The notes beneath the pieces were generated by a model, which ran no database searches, was not told the origin of the DNA, and was given only the letters and a program-made list of their open reading frames with translations. Positions 31,414 to 42,893 of a stretch of 64,000 nt of DNA are shown here, piece after piece (positions within the stretch are counted from its first letter, which is position 1; each line of letters opens with the position of its first letter). Made by a program: the position numbers and the translations under genes. The DNA comes from Prorocentrum cordatum (lineage: Eukaryota; Sar; Dinophyceae; Prorocentrales; Prorocentraceae): NCBI GenBank assembly GCA_963575745.1, contig CAUYUJ010002102.1:146501-210500 (forward strand), written 5' to 3'.

Positions 31414-33892
31414 GCGCCGGCGGTGACCGTTTGCCCCGTGGGGGCTTTTGATTTATCGCCTCCGTTGCCCGACGCTGCCGTTTGCCGCCCCATCCGCAGA
31501 CCTCCGACGTCGTGATTCTGTTGACGACGCGGCCCCCCGAGGCTGTCGACCTCGTCCTGCGCCAGGACCGGCTTCCCCTCGGGGGTCTCTGTTGGATGGC
31601 CCTGTGGGGCCCAGGGGAACGGCCCCGGGGGGGGGGTTTCCCAAGTGCCCGGGAAGCCAGCCATCGTCGATTTTTGTCTCGGCGGCGCTGGAGGTCTGGA
31701 GGTCCATTGTACGCGCTTCACCCGGGAGCCAAAGCGTCTGCCAAAGAGCTGTAGGGAGCAGCGGGAGCTGCAGGGCGACGGCGAGCCCCGAGCCGTTCCA
31801 GGGCCCGAGGGGGCCCCCGGGCCGCTCGGGGGCCGAGGTCGCGCCGCAGGCCGTCCGCGCGTGCCGTTCTTAAAGGAATTGGCAGCTATGGCCAGCGTAA
31901 AAAAGAGGGGGAGAGCTCCTCAGGCACAACTGCGGGCAATCATCTGCAATTATCTATCTTCTAGGTTATCGGACCTGATTGTTGGGTCTCCGCTCGAAGG
32001 GCGCCGTTGGGCGCCTCATGGGCGCCACCTGCGTGGTTGCTGGTTGTTGGGTGTTCGCCCGGTGTGCGCCCGAGGACGCCTCGTGGGCACCCCGCGTGTG
32101 TGGTGGGTGGTTGTTGGGTTTTTGCTTGGTGGGCGCCCGTGGGCGCCTCGTCGCCACCTCCACAGTTAGCTTGCACCAAAGAGCTTGCACCATACAATTG
32201 CGATGTAGATGTATATATCTGCTTGAGTCGCTGCCGCAACATAGTTTACACCACATAGCTTGCTTGTACCACAAAGCTTAGACCACACAGCTTGCACCAC
32301 ATGGCTTGCACCTGACAGCTTACATAACATACGGTGGGGGCGTTGGTTGAGGGAGATGCCCAGGAGACTTGAGACCCTGAAGGGTTCCTTCTCTGATGAG
32401 GGCGGCGGTAATATCCATGGTCGATCCAAGATTGGAGTTCCACTGGCTTCCAAACCCTGGATTCCCTATCTAAGGGTTCCTTATCCAATGCCCACACCGT
32501 AGTCTACAGCACCTAGCTTGCACCATATAGACTGCACCACATAGCTTGCACCGCATAGCTTACACCACATAGCTTGCTCAGCATAGCTGGCACCACATAG
32601 CGTACACCACATATCCGGAGTGGAATAAGTCATTGTTTGCTCCATGTTGGTAAACACTTCGATCCAGGGCATGTAGGGGCACACAGTTTGACAAAGAGGA
32701 GGGACAGCAGCCGTTACACGAGAACGCGGGATCAGTCTGGGCAGACCGAGGCGTCAACCATAAATGTCTTCGCGGATGGTTCGACATGGTTGCCTCGCGG
32801 AAGTTTCTTTAGATAATCTTGGGACCGTCTCGGGACCATTTTGGAGGCCTTGGGGGCTCTGTGGGCGCTCTCTTGCGGGCATTTCGGGCCCGCTCGGGGC
32901 GATCCAGGAGACCATCCTCCAAACAGGGGGCTGCTCGATTACAGCCCCTATGTCGCAGTCCGAAAAATCGTTTCTTGAAGCCCTAGAGCGCTCTCGTGCC
33001 GCTCTTGCGGCCGTCTTAGAGCTCCTCTGGGCCGGGCTCTCTTGGGGCCATCGCCAGGCCCTAGAAGCCCTAGAAGTCCATCGGAAGCCATCGGAAGCCA
33101 ACTCGGGCCATCTTGCGCCATTGTGGAGCCATCTTGGCCCGAGAGCTCCCACTACCCATCCCACACGTGCGCAATGTGTCAGTGACTCTGCGCTTGTAAA
33201 GAAATAGAAGCGGATCGCCGCGGACTCCATCACAGGCTTCCTCTGGAGCCAGATACGTCGCCTCTTTGGGCGCTCTTGTGGCCGTCTGAGGACTTTTATT
33301 GGGCCCCTCTTGGGGCTTTGTCGAGCGAGCGTGGAGCCATCTTGTGGCCTCAGATGCCCATCGGAAGCGAAGTGGTGAGAAGGCATATATGCCTGCTGAA
33401 GCCCTGTAGCGTTTGATAGAGATGTTGGCTCATCGGGGGTATCCTTGGGCAGATTCGTGTCCACTTGAAGCTGTCTAGTGGTGGTCCTCATGTCGGCATT
33501 TTGGAAACGACCTTGGGCTACCTTGTGAACATCTTGGAGGCCATCTTTTCTGCTGGGTCCATCTTGGACCATCTTAGAAGCACTAGCCCCTCGCGAGTCC
33601 CCCCCCGTCAAGACCCATTGGGTCAGGCTGCACACAAGCCGCAAGACTTCCCGCTCACTCCCACCCGCCCTCCCAACATAGCACTTATTACCGTAGTCTC
33701 AGCATATTCAGCCGTCGCCACTGGGAACCAACACGGACGCCAGGTGCGCGACGGGTGCCACGCGCGCCACACGAACATGTTTTCGGCTTTGTCGCCAGTA
33801 GGGTGGTGGAGAGGGTGTCAGTAGATCAGGAATAGGGGTAAACCCTCCCTGATGGGAAGAAGGTAGTTGGAGGAGCTTTGCCCCTGAACCCA
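31414..33892. repeat. Unit 6 spacer, short form without trinucleotide tract
   Basis: Conserved downstream block to 31964 (the exon-like segment has Leu-Val in place of Pro-Ile); GC repeat 31965-32155; 15-bp arrays 32163-32335 and 32505-32623 around the GAGACTTGAGACCC segment shared only with unit 1; GGGGCTCT block to 33383; single CATATATG at 33384-33391 (empty site of the foldback element); distal spacer to 33892. The absence of the tract explains the 3402-bp spacing. Confidence 0.75.
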
Positions 33893-34195
33893 GCCAATCA
33901 GCAAGGTTGTGGTGCTGGCAAGTGCGCGGCTGTGGCGCGCTTGAGGTCCAGGGCCCGTACGGCGCCATCACTTCCTGCGGCGGAAGCCTTCGGGCCAGGG
34001 CTTGCTCCTGCTGCTCCTTCTCTCACCCTCGCCCTCGTCCACTTGCTCCGCTTCCCCTCCTTCCCTCCTCCTCCGCGGCCGTCCCTGCTCAAGCCGTTTG
34101 TTCGACCGAGCCGTCGTGGCTCCGTTGGCCCCCCCCAGGGTGCCTTTTCGCTGCCCCCCCCGCCTCTCCGCAGAGAGGCCGCCCACGCCTGAGCG
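33893..34195 (+). promoter_or_regulatory. Unit 7 upstream region (class C)
   Basis: Class C form with a single CCAAT. Acceptor CCGCAG ends at 34173. The leader has AGAGAGG instead of AGAAAGG. Confidence 0.55.
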
Positions 34196-34820
34196 ATGTC
34201 GGCCGGCGTGCCCATGGAGCCCCAGCAGGAGATGATGTACGCGGCGCCCGCGGAGCCGCAGCGCATGAACATCTCCCCGGAGATGTTCCAGAAGCTCATG
34301 GCCGGGCATCCCGTGACTGAGGAGGAGATCCACGCGGACGCCGCGGCCATGGGCGGGGCGGCGGCGCCCGTCGTGGAGGCGGCCACGGCGGCGGTCGACG
34401 CCGCCGCCGACGCGGTGGGCGCGAAGAAGAAGTCCAAGAAGGAGAAGAAGAGCAAGGACTGGCGCTGCGCAGAAGGGGGTGGGGCGAGGGGGCGATTGGC
34501 TGAGGAGCCAGGAGGACTCTCTCTTGCCTTTTTGTTCCAGAGGCCGTCTCAGAAGCCTCTCGGAAGGGATCGATGCCTTCCAAAAAGCCCTTTGCCTTCC
34601 TGGGGGTTCGCTGGTTCGCCCCCCCAGGGGTTCATCCTGACCAGTTTTTCGAGCTGCGTCCAGCCCGTGCCGTGAGGGCCCCCTGGCAGGCCCCGCAAAG
34701 GGCGGAACGAGCTCCTCATAAGCTCACCCTCGCCTTTGCCCCCTTCTTCTGCGCGCCGCCAAGCAGGACGGGAGCAAGAAGGTCAAGACCAAGTCCGGGA
34801 AGAAGAAGGGCTGCTGCTGA
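34196..34820 (+). CDS. Array gene copy 7 (class C)
   Basis: Exon 1 34196-34456, intron 34457-34766 (310 bp), exon 2 34767-34820. Protein as in copy 2. The donor reads AAG|GACTGG, so positions +4 to +6 of this non-canonical donor vary (CGG or TGG) while GA at +1/+2 is fixed. Confidence 0.75.
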
Positions 34821-37800
34821 GCGCCGGCGGTGGCCGTTTGCCCCGTGGGGGCTTTTGATTTATCGCCTCCGTTGCCCGTCGCTGCCGTTTGCCGCCCCAT
34901 CCGCAGACCTCCGACGTCGTGATTCTGTTGACGACGCGGCCCCCCGAGGCTGTCGACCCCATCCTGCGCCAGGACCGGCTTCCCCTCGCGGGTCTCTGTT
35001 GGATGGCCCTGTGGGGCCTGGGAGAGCACGGCTGGGGGTGGGGGTGGGGGTGGGGTTGCCCAAGACCCAGGGAAGCTGGCCATCGTGATTTTTGTCTCGG
35101 CGGCGCTGGAGGTCTGGGGGTCCATTGTACGCGCTCCACCCGGGAGCCAAAGCGTCTGCCAAAGAGCTGTAGGGAGCAGCGGGAGCTGCAGGGCGACGGC
35201 GAGCCCCGAGCCGTTCCAGGGCCGAGGGGCCCCTCACAGGCGGCTCGGGGGCGTCGGGGGTCCGAGGCGTCCCGCAGGCCGTCCGCGCGTGCCGTTCTAA
35301 AGGAATTTGCACGATGGCCAGCGTAAAAAGAGGGAGAGCTACTCAGGCACAACTGTGGGGCAATCATCTGCATGGATCTATCTTCTAGTAATCGGGCCTG
35401 GTTGTTGGGTCTTCGCTCGAAGGGCGCCGCGCTGGGCGCACTTATGGGCGCCTCTGCTTGGTTGCTGGTTGTTGGGTCTTCGCCGGTGTGCGCCCTGACG
35501 GCCTCGGGGGTGTTTTCGCCTGATGGGAGCCGCGTGGCGCCTCGAACAAACATAACAAAAACACAAGGCTTCAGGGGGGGGGGGGGGGGGGACACACCAA
35601 TGTTCAACAAAGCGTGCGCGCGCGCGCTCTTGCGTCGTCGTCGTCGTCGTCGTCGCCGTCCTCCCTCCTCCCGCGTCGTCGTCGTCGTCGCCTACGTCGT
35701 CCTCTGTCTTTCCTCGTGTTCGTCGTCGTCGTCCTCTTTGGCGTCGTGGTCGTTTCCGTCGTCGTTGTCGCCGTGGTCGTCCCTCCTCCCTCGTCGTCGT
35801 CGATCGGCGTTTCAATCTGTTGTCCCTCCTTTTCGTCGCCGCGTCGTTGTCGTTCGTCGTCGTCGTCGGGGGTCTTCCCTCCTCCCTCGTCGTTTGTCGT
35901 CGTCGCCATCGTCGTCCTCCCGTCCTCCCGTCGTCCGTCGTCCGTCGTCTGCGTTGACGACGTCCGTCGTCTTCGTCGTCTTCGTCGTCGCCGTCCGCCG
36001 TCGCGGCCGGGTCGTTGGTCGTCGTCGGTGTCGTCGTCGTCGTCGCGACGGCGGCGTAGTCGTCTCGGCGTTGTCATCGTCGTCGTCAGCGTTGGCGTCC
36101 GTCGTCGTCCGTCGGTGTTGTCGCGTCGTCCGTCGTCGTCGTTGCGTCGTCTCGTCGAAGTCGTGTTGGAGACCTCGCCCGCAACGTCTACCGTTTTGTC
36201 GGACGTTGCCATGATACCGCGCCCGCCCAAGTCGCCGACTCGCAATGAAGTGCCCGCTGGTATGTGCCCAACGATCAGCGCCACCGCGGCCGCGTCGGTC
36301 GTGCCAAACCAACCGGCCGCTGCGCGCGCGTGCTTGGGTTGGCGCGGCCGCATACCAGCCAACGCCGAGCATGCATCGCAATCGTCACCTTATTTATGGT
36401 TTTTGCAAACCAAGTTACGGGTGGGTGGGTGGGATGTTTGCAAGAGCACGGGATGTGTCATCTCGTTTGTGAAAATCAACTGCATCACATAGCTTGCACC
36501 TCATAGCTTACACCGCATAGTTCACACCACATCTCCGCATAGCTTAGACCACAAATATTGCACCATACAGCGTACACCACATATCCAGAGTGCAGTAACT
36601 TACTGTCTGCTGCATGTTGGCAAACATTCTAATCCGGGACATGTAGTAGCACCCATTTTGACAACGAGGGGGGAAGGCAGCCGTCAAACCGGAACGCGGG
36701 ATCAACCTGAGCAGACCGAGGCGTCAACCACAAATGTCTTCGCGGATGGTTCGACATGGTTGTCTCGCGGAAGTTTCTGTAGATAATCTTGGGACCACCT
36801 CGGGACCATTGAGGAGGCCTTGGGGGCTCTGTGGGGGCTCTCTTGCGGGCTTTTCGGGCCCTCTCAGGGCGATCCAAGAGACCATCCTCCAAAAAGGGGG
36901 TTGCTCAATCACAGCCCCCGTGTCGCAGTCCGAAAAGTCGTCTCTTGAAGCCCTGGAGCGCTCTTGTGCCGCTTTGGGGGCTGTCCTAGGGCTCTTCTGG
37001 GCCTCTATTGGGCTCTCTTGGGGCCATCTTCAGGCCCTAGAAGCTCCAGAAGCCCATCGGAAGCCATCGGAACCAACTCGGGCCATCTTGCGCCATTGTG
37101 GAGCCATCTTGGCCCGAAAGCTCCCAAGACCCATCCTACGCATGCGTAATGTGTCAGTGACTCTGTGCGTGTAAAGCAATGGAAGCGGGCCGCCGCGGAC
37201 TCCATCACAGGCTTCCTTACGGAGCCAGCCACGTCGCCATTTTGGGCGCTCTTGGGGCCGTCTTAGGGCTTTTGGGGGCCCCTCTTGGGGCTCTATTAGG
37301 CGAGCTTGGAGCCATCTTGAGGCCTCAGACGCCCATCGAAAGCGAAAAGGTGAGAAGGCATACATCATTGAAAGACTGTAGCGTTTGATCGGTATGTTGG
37401 CTCATCGGGGATATCCTTGGGAAGATTCGTGTCCACTTGAAGCTGGCTGGTGGTGGTCTCGAGGCCTCATGTCGGAATTTTGTAAGCCACCTTGGGCTAC
37501 ATTGTGACATCTTGGAGGCCATCGTGTTCTACCGGGTCCATCTTGGACCATCTTAGAAACACTAGCCCCTCGAGTACCCCCCTCTCAAGACCCAGGGGAG
37601 GGGGTAGGGGGACTGGTCCGGCTACACACAAGCCGCAAGACTTCCCGCTCGCTCCCACCCGCACTCCCAACATAGTATCACCCGGGCCTCAGCATATTCA
37701 GCCGTTGCCATTGGATAGACCGCCACTGGGAACCAACACAGACGCCAGGTGCACGACGCGTGCACGCACGCCACACGAATATGGTTTCGGTTTTGTCGCC

Positions 37801-37901
37801 AGTAGGGTGGTGGAGAGGGTGTCAGTAGACCATGAGTAGAGGTAAGCCCTCCCTCATGGGAAGAAGGTGATTGGAGGAGCTTTGCCCCTGAATCTTCTAT
37901 G
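34821..37901. repeat. Unit 7 spacer (class C to D), partly indel-rich
   Basis: Conserved downstream block to 35388, with an extra GGGGGTGGGGGTGG segment near 35034; GC repeat 35389-35545; leader interrupted by a G17 run at 35575-35591; tract; 36166-36481; 15-bp array 36482-36588; GGGGCTCT block to about 37360; distal spacer to 37901. From about 35220 to 36200 many single-base indels separate it from unit 3. Confidence 0.65.
35632..36165. repeat. (GTC)n tract, unit 7 (indel-rich)
   Basis: Same tract type, but the triplet phase is broken repeatedly by single-base insertions and deletions (GTCCGTCGTCCGTC), unlike the clean tracts in units 3-5. Confidence 0.85.
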
Positions 37902-38218
37902 CCCAATCAACCCAGCCAATCAGCAAGGTTGTGGTGCTGGCAAGTGCGCGGCTGTGGCGCGCTTAAGGTCCAGTGCCCGTACGGCGCCCTCAGGCCTCAC
38001 TCCCCTGCTGCGACAGGCTTCGGGCCAGGGCTTGCTCCCGCTACTCCTTCTCTGATCCTCGCCCTCGTCCGCTTGCTCCGCTTCCCCTCCTCTCCTGCTC
38101 CCCCGCGGCCGTCTCTGCTCAAGCCGTTTGTTTGCCCGAGCCGTCGTGGCTCCGCCCCCAGGGTGCCTTTTCGCTGCCCCCCCGCTATCCGCAGAAGCCG
38201 ATCCCTCACGCCTGATCG
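37902..38218 (+). promoter_or_regulatory. Unit 8 upstream region (class D)
   Basis: Class D form with both CCAAT words and the extra octamer. The last 40 bp are corrupted (CCGCTATCCGCAGAAGCCGATCCC). The acceptor-like GCAG ends at 38194, 24 nt before the putative ATG. Confidence 0.45.
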
Positions 38219-38834
38219 ATGTCCGGCAGGCGTAGCCCATGAGCCCCCGCAGGAGATGATGTACGCCGTGCGCCCGAGCGTGAGGCGAGCATGAACATAT
38301 CACGGAGATGTTCCAGAAGTCATGGCCGGGCGATACACCGTGACGAGAGATCTGGCGACCACACGCCGGACGCCGCGAAGATGGGCCGAGTGCGGCCGGC
38401 ATGGGCGGGGGCGAAGCGGCGCCCCCGTAGCTTGGCGGCGGCACGGCGGCGGTTACGAACGCCGCCGCGACGCGGTGGGCTCGAAGAAGAAGTCAAGAAG
38501 GAGAAGAAGAGCAGGATCACGGCGCGAGAAGAAGGGGGTGGGGCGAGGGGGGCGGCTGGCTGAGGAGGCAGGAGGACCCCCTCAGAAGGGACCGATGCCT
38601 CCCAAGAAGCCCTTGGCCTTCCTGGATGGTCGCCCCCTGGGGGGTCAATCCTGACCAGAGTTTCGAGCTGCGTCCAGCCGTTGTCGTGAGGGCCCCCTGG
38701 CAGGCCCCGCAAAGGGCGGAACGAGCTCCTCGTAAGCTCTCCCTCGCCTTTGCCCCCTTCTTCTGCGCGCCGCCAAGCAGGACGGGAGCAAGAAGGTCAA
38801 GACCAAGTCCGGGAAGAAGAAGGGCTGCTGCTGA
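38219..38834 (+). pseudogene. Array gene copy 8, disrupted exon 1 (possible assembly error)
   Basis: 38219-38514 aligns to exon 1 but carries many single-base insertions, deletions and substitutions, so the frame is lost within the first ten codons. Two ATGGGC words are visible, so it descends from the 15-bp duplication form of copy 4. The intron (from 38515) and exon 2 (38781-38834) are clean and match copy 4. The damage runs from about 38180 to 38540 only, ending abruptly, which fits uncorrected long-read consensus better than decay. Confidence 0.65.
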
Positions 38835-41800
38835 GCGCCGGCGGTGGCCGTTTACCCCGTGGGGGCTTTTGATTTAATTATCGCCTCCGTTGCCCGTTGC
38901 TGCCGTTTGCCGCCCCATCCGCAGACCTCCGGCGTCGTGATTCTGTTGACGACGCGGCCCCCCGAGGCTGTCGACCCCATCCTGCGCCAGGACCGGCTTC
39001 CCCTCGCGGGTCTTTGTTGGATGGCCTGCGGGGCCCGGGGGAACGGTCCCCGAGGGGGTGGGGTTGTCCAAGTGCCGGGGAAGCCAGCCATCGTCGATTT
39101 TGTCTCAGCGGTGCTGGAGGTCTGGGGGTCTATTGTACGCGCTTCACCCGGGAGCCAAAGCGTCTGCCAAAGAGCTGTGGGGAGCAGCGGGAGCTGCAGG
39201 GCGACGGCGAGCCCCGAGCCGTTCCAGGGCCCGAGGGGGCCCCCGGGCGGCTCCGGGGCCGAGGTCGCGCCGCAGGCCGTCCGCGCGTGCCGTTCTTAAA
39301 GGAATTGGCAGCTATGGCCAGCGTAAAAAAGAGGGGGAGCTCCTCAGGCACAAAATGATTGACGCTTCGCGTGTGTGGGTTGTTCCCCGAGCTGTGCTCG
39401 CACCTGCGGGAGATGATATGCCATTCTTTATCTTCTAGGTAATCGGACTTGGTCGTTGGGTCTCCGCTCGAAGGGTGCCGTTGGGCGCCTCGTGGGCGCC
39501 ATCTGCGTGGTTGCTGGTTGTTGGGTGTTCGCCCGGTGTGCGCCCGTGGACGCCTCGTGGGCACCCCGTGTGTGGTGGCTGGTTGTTGGGTTTTCGCCTG
39601 GTGGGCGCCCGTGGGCGCCTCGAAAAAACATACAAAAACTTCAAGGCTTCGCAACACAAATGTTCAACAAAAGCGTGCGCGCGCGCTCTTGCGTCGTCGT
39701 CGTCGTCGCCGTCCTCCCTCCTCCCTCGTCGTCGTTGTCGTCGTCGCCGTCGTCGTCCTCTGTCGTTCCTCGTCCTCGTCGTCGTTTTTGCGTCGTCGTC
39801 GTTTCCGTCGTCGTTGTCGCCGTGGTCGTCCCTCTTCCTTCGTTGTCTTCGTCGGCGTTTCATCGTTGTCCCTCCTATTTCGTCGCCGTCGTCGTTGTCG
39901 TCGTCGTCGTCGTCGTCTTCCCTCCTCCCTCGTCGTTGTCGTCGTCGCCATCGTCGTCCTCCCTCCTCCCTCGTCGTCGTCGTTGTCTTCGTTGGCGACG
40001 TCGTCGTCTTCGTCGTCTTCGTCGTCGCCGTCGTCGTCGTCGACGTTGTTGTCGTCGTCGGCGTCGTCGTCGTCGTCGGCGGTGGCTGCGTAGTCGTCGT
40101 CGTCGTCGTTGTCATCGTCGTCGTCGTCAGCGTTGGCGTCGTCGTCGTCGTCGTCGTCGGTGTTGTCGCCGTCGTCGTCGTTGTCGTCGTCGTCGTCGAA
40201 GTCGTTGGAGACTCGCCCGCAACGTCTACCGTTGTCGACGTTGCCATGATACCGAGCCCGCCCAAGTCGCCGACTCGCAATGAAGTGCCCGCTGGTATGT
40301 GCCCAACGATCAGCGCCACCGCGGCCGCGTCGGTCGTGCCAAACCAACCAGCCGCTGCGCGCGCGTGCTTGGGTTGGCGCGGCCGCGGAGACGCACCAGC
40401 CAACGCCGAGCATGCATCGCAATCGTCACCTTATGGTTTTTGCAAACCAAGTTACGGGTGGGTGGATGGGATGTTCGCAAGAGCACGGGATGTTTCATCT
40501 CGTTTGTTAAAATCAACTGCGCCACATAGCTTGCACCTCATAGCTTACACCGCATAGTTCACACCACATCTCCGCATAGCTTAGACCACAAATATTGCAC
40601 CATACTGCGAACACCACATATCCAGAGTACAATAACTTTTTGTCTGCTGCATGTTGGCAAACTTTCTAATCCGGGACATGTAGTAGCACCCATTTTGACA
40701 ACGAGGGGGGAAGGCAGCCGTCAAACCGGAACGCGGGATCAACCTGAGCAACCGAGGCGTCACCACAAATTTCTTTCTCGTATGGTTCGACCATGCAATA
40801 GTCTCGCGGAAGTTTCTGTAGATAATCTTGGGGCGCCTCGGACAATTTAGGAGGCCTGGGGGCGCTTGGGGCTCTTTTGCGGGCTTTTCGGGCCCTCTCG
40901 GGGCGATCCAAGAGACCATCCTCCAAAAGTGGGTTTGCTCATCACAAGCCCCTTGTCGCGTCCGAAAAGTCTCTCTTGAGCCCGGGAGGCTCTTGTGCCG
41001 CTTTGGGGGCTGTCCCAGGGCTCTTCTGGGCCTCTATTGGGCTCTCTTGGGGCCTCTTCAAGCCCTAGAATCCCCAGAAGCCCATCGGAGCCATCGAAAC
41101 CAACTCGGTCCATCTTGCGGCCATTGTGGAGCCATCTTGGCCCGAAAGCTCCCAAGACCCATGCTACGCATGCGTAATGTGTCAGTGCTCGTTCGTGTAA
41201 AGAATTGGGGGGTTGGGAGGGGGGGGGGGGGAGAAGCGGGCCGCCGCGGACTCCATCACAGGCTTCCTTACGGAGCCAGCCACGTCGCCATTTTGGGCGC
41301 TCTTGGGGCCGTCTTAGGGCTTTTGGGGGGCCCCTCTTGGGGCTCTATTAGGCGAGCTTGGAGCCATCTTGAGGCCTCAGACGCCCATCGGAAGCGAAAA
41401 GGTGAGAAGGCATACATCATTGAAAGACTGTAGCGTTTGATCGATATGTTGGCTCATCGGGGATACCCTTGGGAAGATTCGTGTCCACTTGAAGCTGGCT
41501 GGTGGTGGTCTTGAGGCCTCATGTCGGAATTTTGTAAGCCACCTTGGGCTACATTGTGACATCTTGGAGGCCATCGTGTTCTACCGGGTCCATCTTGGAC
41601 CATCTTAGAAACATTAGCCCCTCGAGTACCCCCCTCTCAAGACCCAGGGGAGGGGGTAGGGGGTAGGGGGACGGCTACACACAAGCCGCAAGACTTCTCT
41701 CTAACTCCCACCCGCACTCCCAACATAGTATCACCCGGGCCTCAGCATATTCAGCCGTTGCCATTGGATAGACCGCCACTGGGAACCAACACAGACGCCA

Positions 41801-41955
41801 GGTGCACGACGCGTGCCACGCACGCCACACGAATATGGTTTCGGTTTTGTCGCCAATAGGGTGGTGGAGAGGGTGTCAGTAGATCAGGTGTAGAGGTAAG
41901 CCCTCCCTCATGGGAAGAAGGTGGTTGGAGGAGCTTTGCCCCTGAATCTTCTATG
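38835..41955. repeat. Unit 8 spacer (class D to E)
   Basis: Near-identical to 23322-26430 at offset 15513: downstream block to 39438, GC repeat 39439-39622, tract, 40208-40517, 15-bp array 40518-40624, GGGGCTCT block, distal spacer. An indel-rich patch at about 40745-41235 includes an inserted GGTTGGGAGG plus G-run near 41209-41231. Confidence 0.7.
39692..40207. repeat. (GTC)n tract, unit 8
   Basis: Clean tract matching the unit 4 tract throughout. Confidence 0.9.
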
Positions 41956-42278
41956 CCCAATCAACCCAGCCAATCAGCAAGGTTGTGGTGCTGGCAAGGG
42001 CGCGGCTGTGGCGCGCTTAAGTGCCGCGCTTAAGGTCCAGTGCCCGTACGGCGCCCTCACTCCCCTGCTGCGAAAGGCTTCGGGCCAGGGCTTGCTCCCG
42101 CTGCTCCTTCTCTAACCCTCGCCCTCATCCGCTTGCTCCGCTTCCCCTCCTCTCCTCCTCCCCCGCGGCCGTCTCTTCTCAAGCCGTTTGTTCGCCCGAG
42201 CCGTCGTGGCTCCGCCCCCGGGGTGCCTTTTCGCTGCCTACCCCCCCTCTCCGCAGAAAGGCCGCCCACGCCTGAGCG
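41956..42278 (+). promoter_or_regulatory. Unit 9 upstream region (class E)
   Basis: Class E form with the doubled CGCGCTTAAG and two CCAAT words. Acceptor CCGCAG ends at 42256. Confidence 0.55.
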
Positions 42279-42893
42279 ATGTCGGCCGGCGTGCCCATGG
42301 AGCCCCAGCAGGAGATGATGTACGCGGCGCCCGCGGAGCCGCAGCGCATGAACATCTCCCCGGAGATGTTCCAGAAGCTCATGGCCGGGCATCCCGTGAC
42401 TGAGGAGGAGATCCACGCGGACGCCGCGGCCATGGGCGGGGCGGCGGCGCCTGTCGTGGAGGCGGCCACGGCGGCGGTCGACGCCGCCGCCGACGCGGTG
42501 GGCGCGAAGAAGAAGTCCAAGAAGGAGAAGAAGAGCAAGGATCGGCGCCGCGCAGAAGGGGGTGGGGCGAGGGGGGCGACTGGCTGAGGAGGCAGGAGGA
42601 CCCCCTCATGCCTTTTTTCCAGAGGCCCTCTCAGAAGCCTCTCAGAAGGGACCGATGCCTTCCAAGAAGCACTTGGCCTTCCTGGATGGTCGCACCCCCA
42701 GGGGTCCATCCTGACCAGTTTTTCGAGCCGCGTCCAGCCGTTGCCGTGAGGGCCCCTTGGCGGGCCGCGAGAAGGGCGGAACGAGCTCCTCGTCAGCCCC
42801 TCTCGCCTTTCCCCCCTTCTTCTGCGCGCCGCCAAGCAGGACGGGAGCAAGAAGGTCAAGACCAAGTCCGGGAAGAAGAAGGGCTGCTGCTGA
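42279..42893 (+). CDS. Array gene copy 9 (class E)
   Basis: Exon 1 42279-42539, intron 42540-42839 (300 bp), exon 2 42840-42893. Exons and intron appear identical to copy 5 (offset 15526). Confidence 0.75.
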
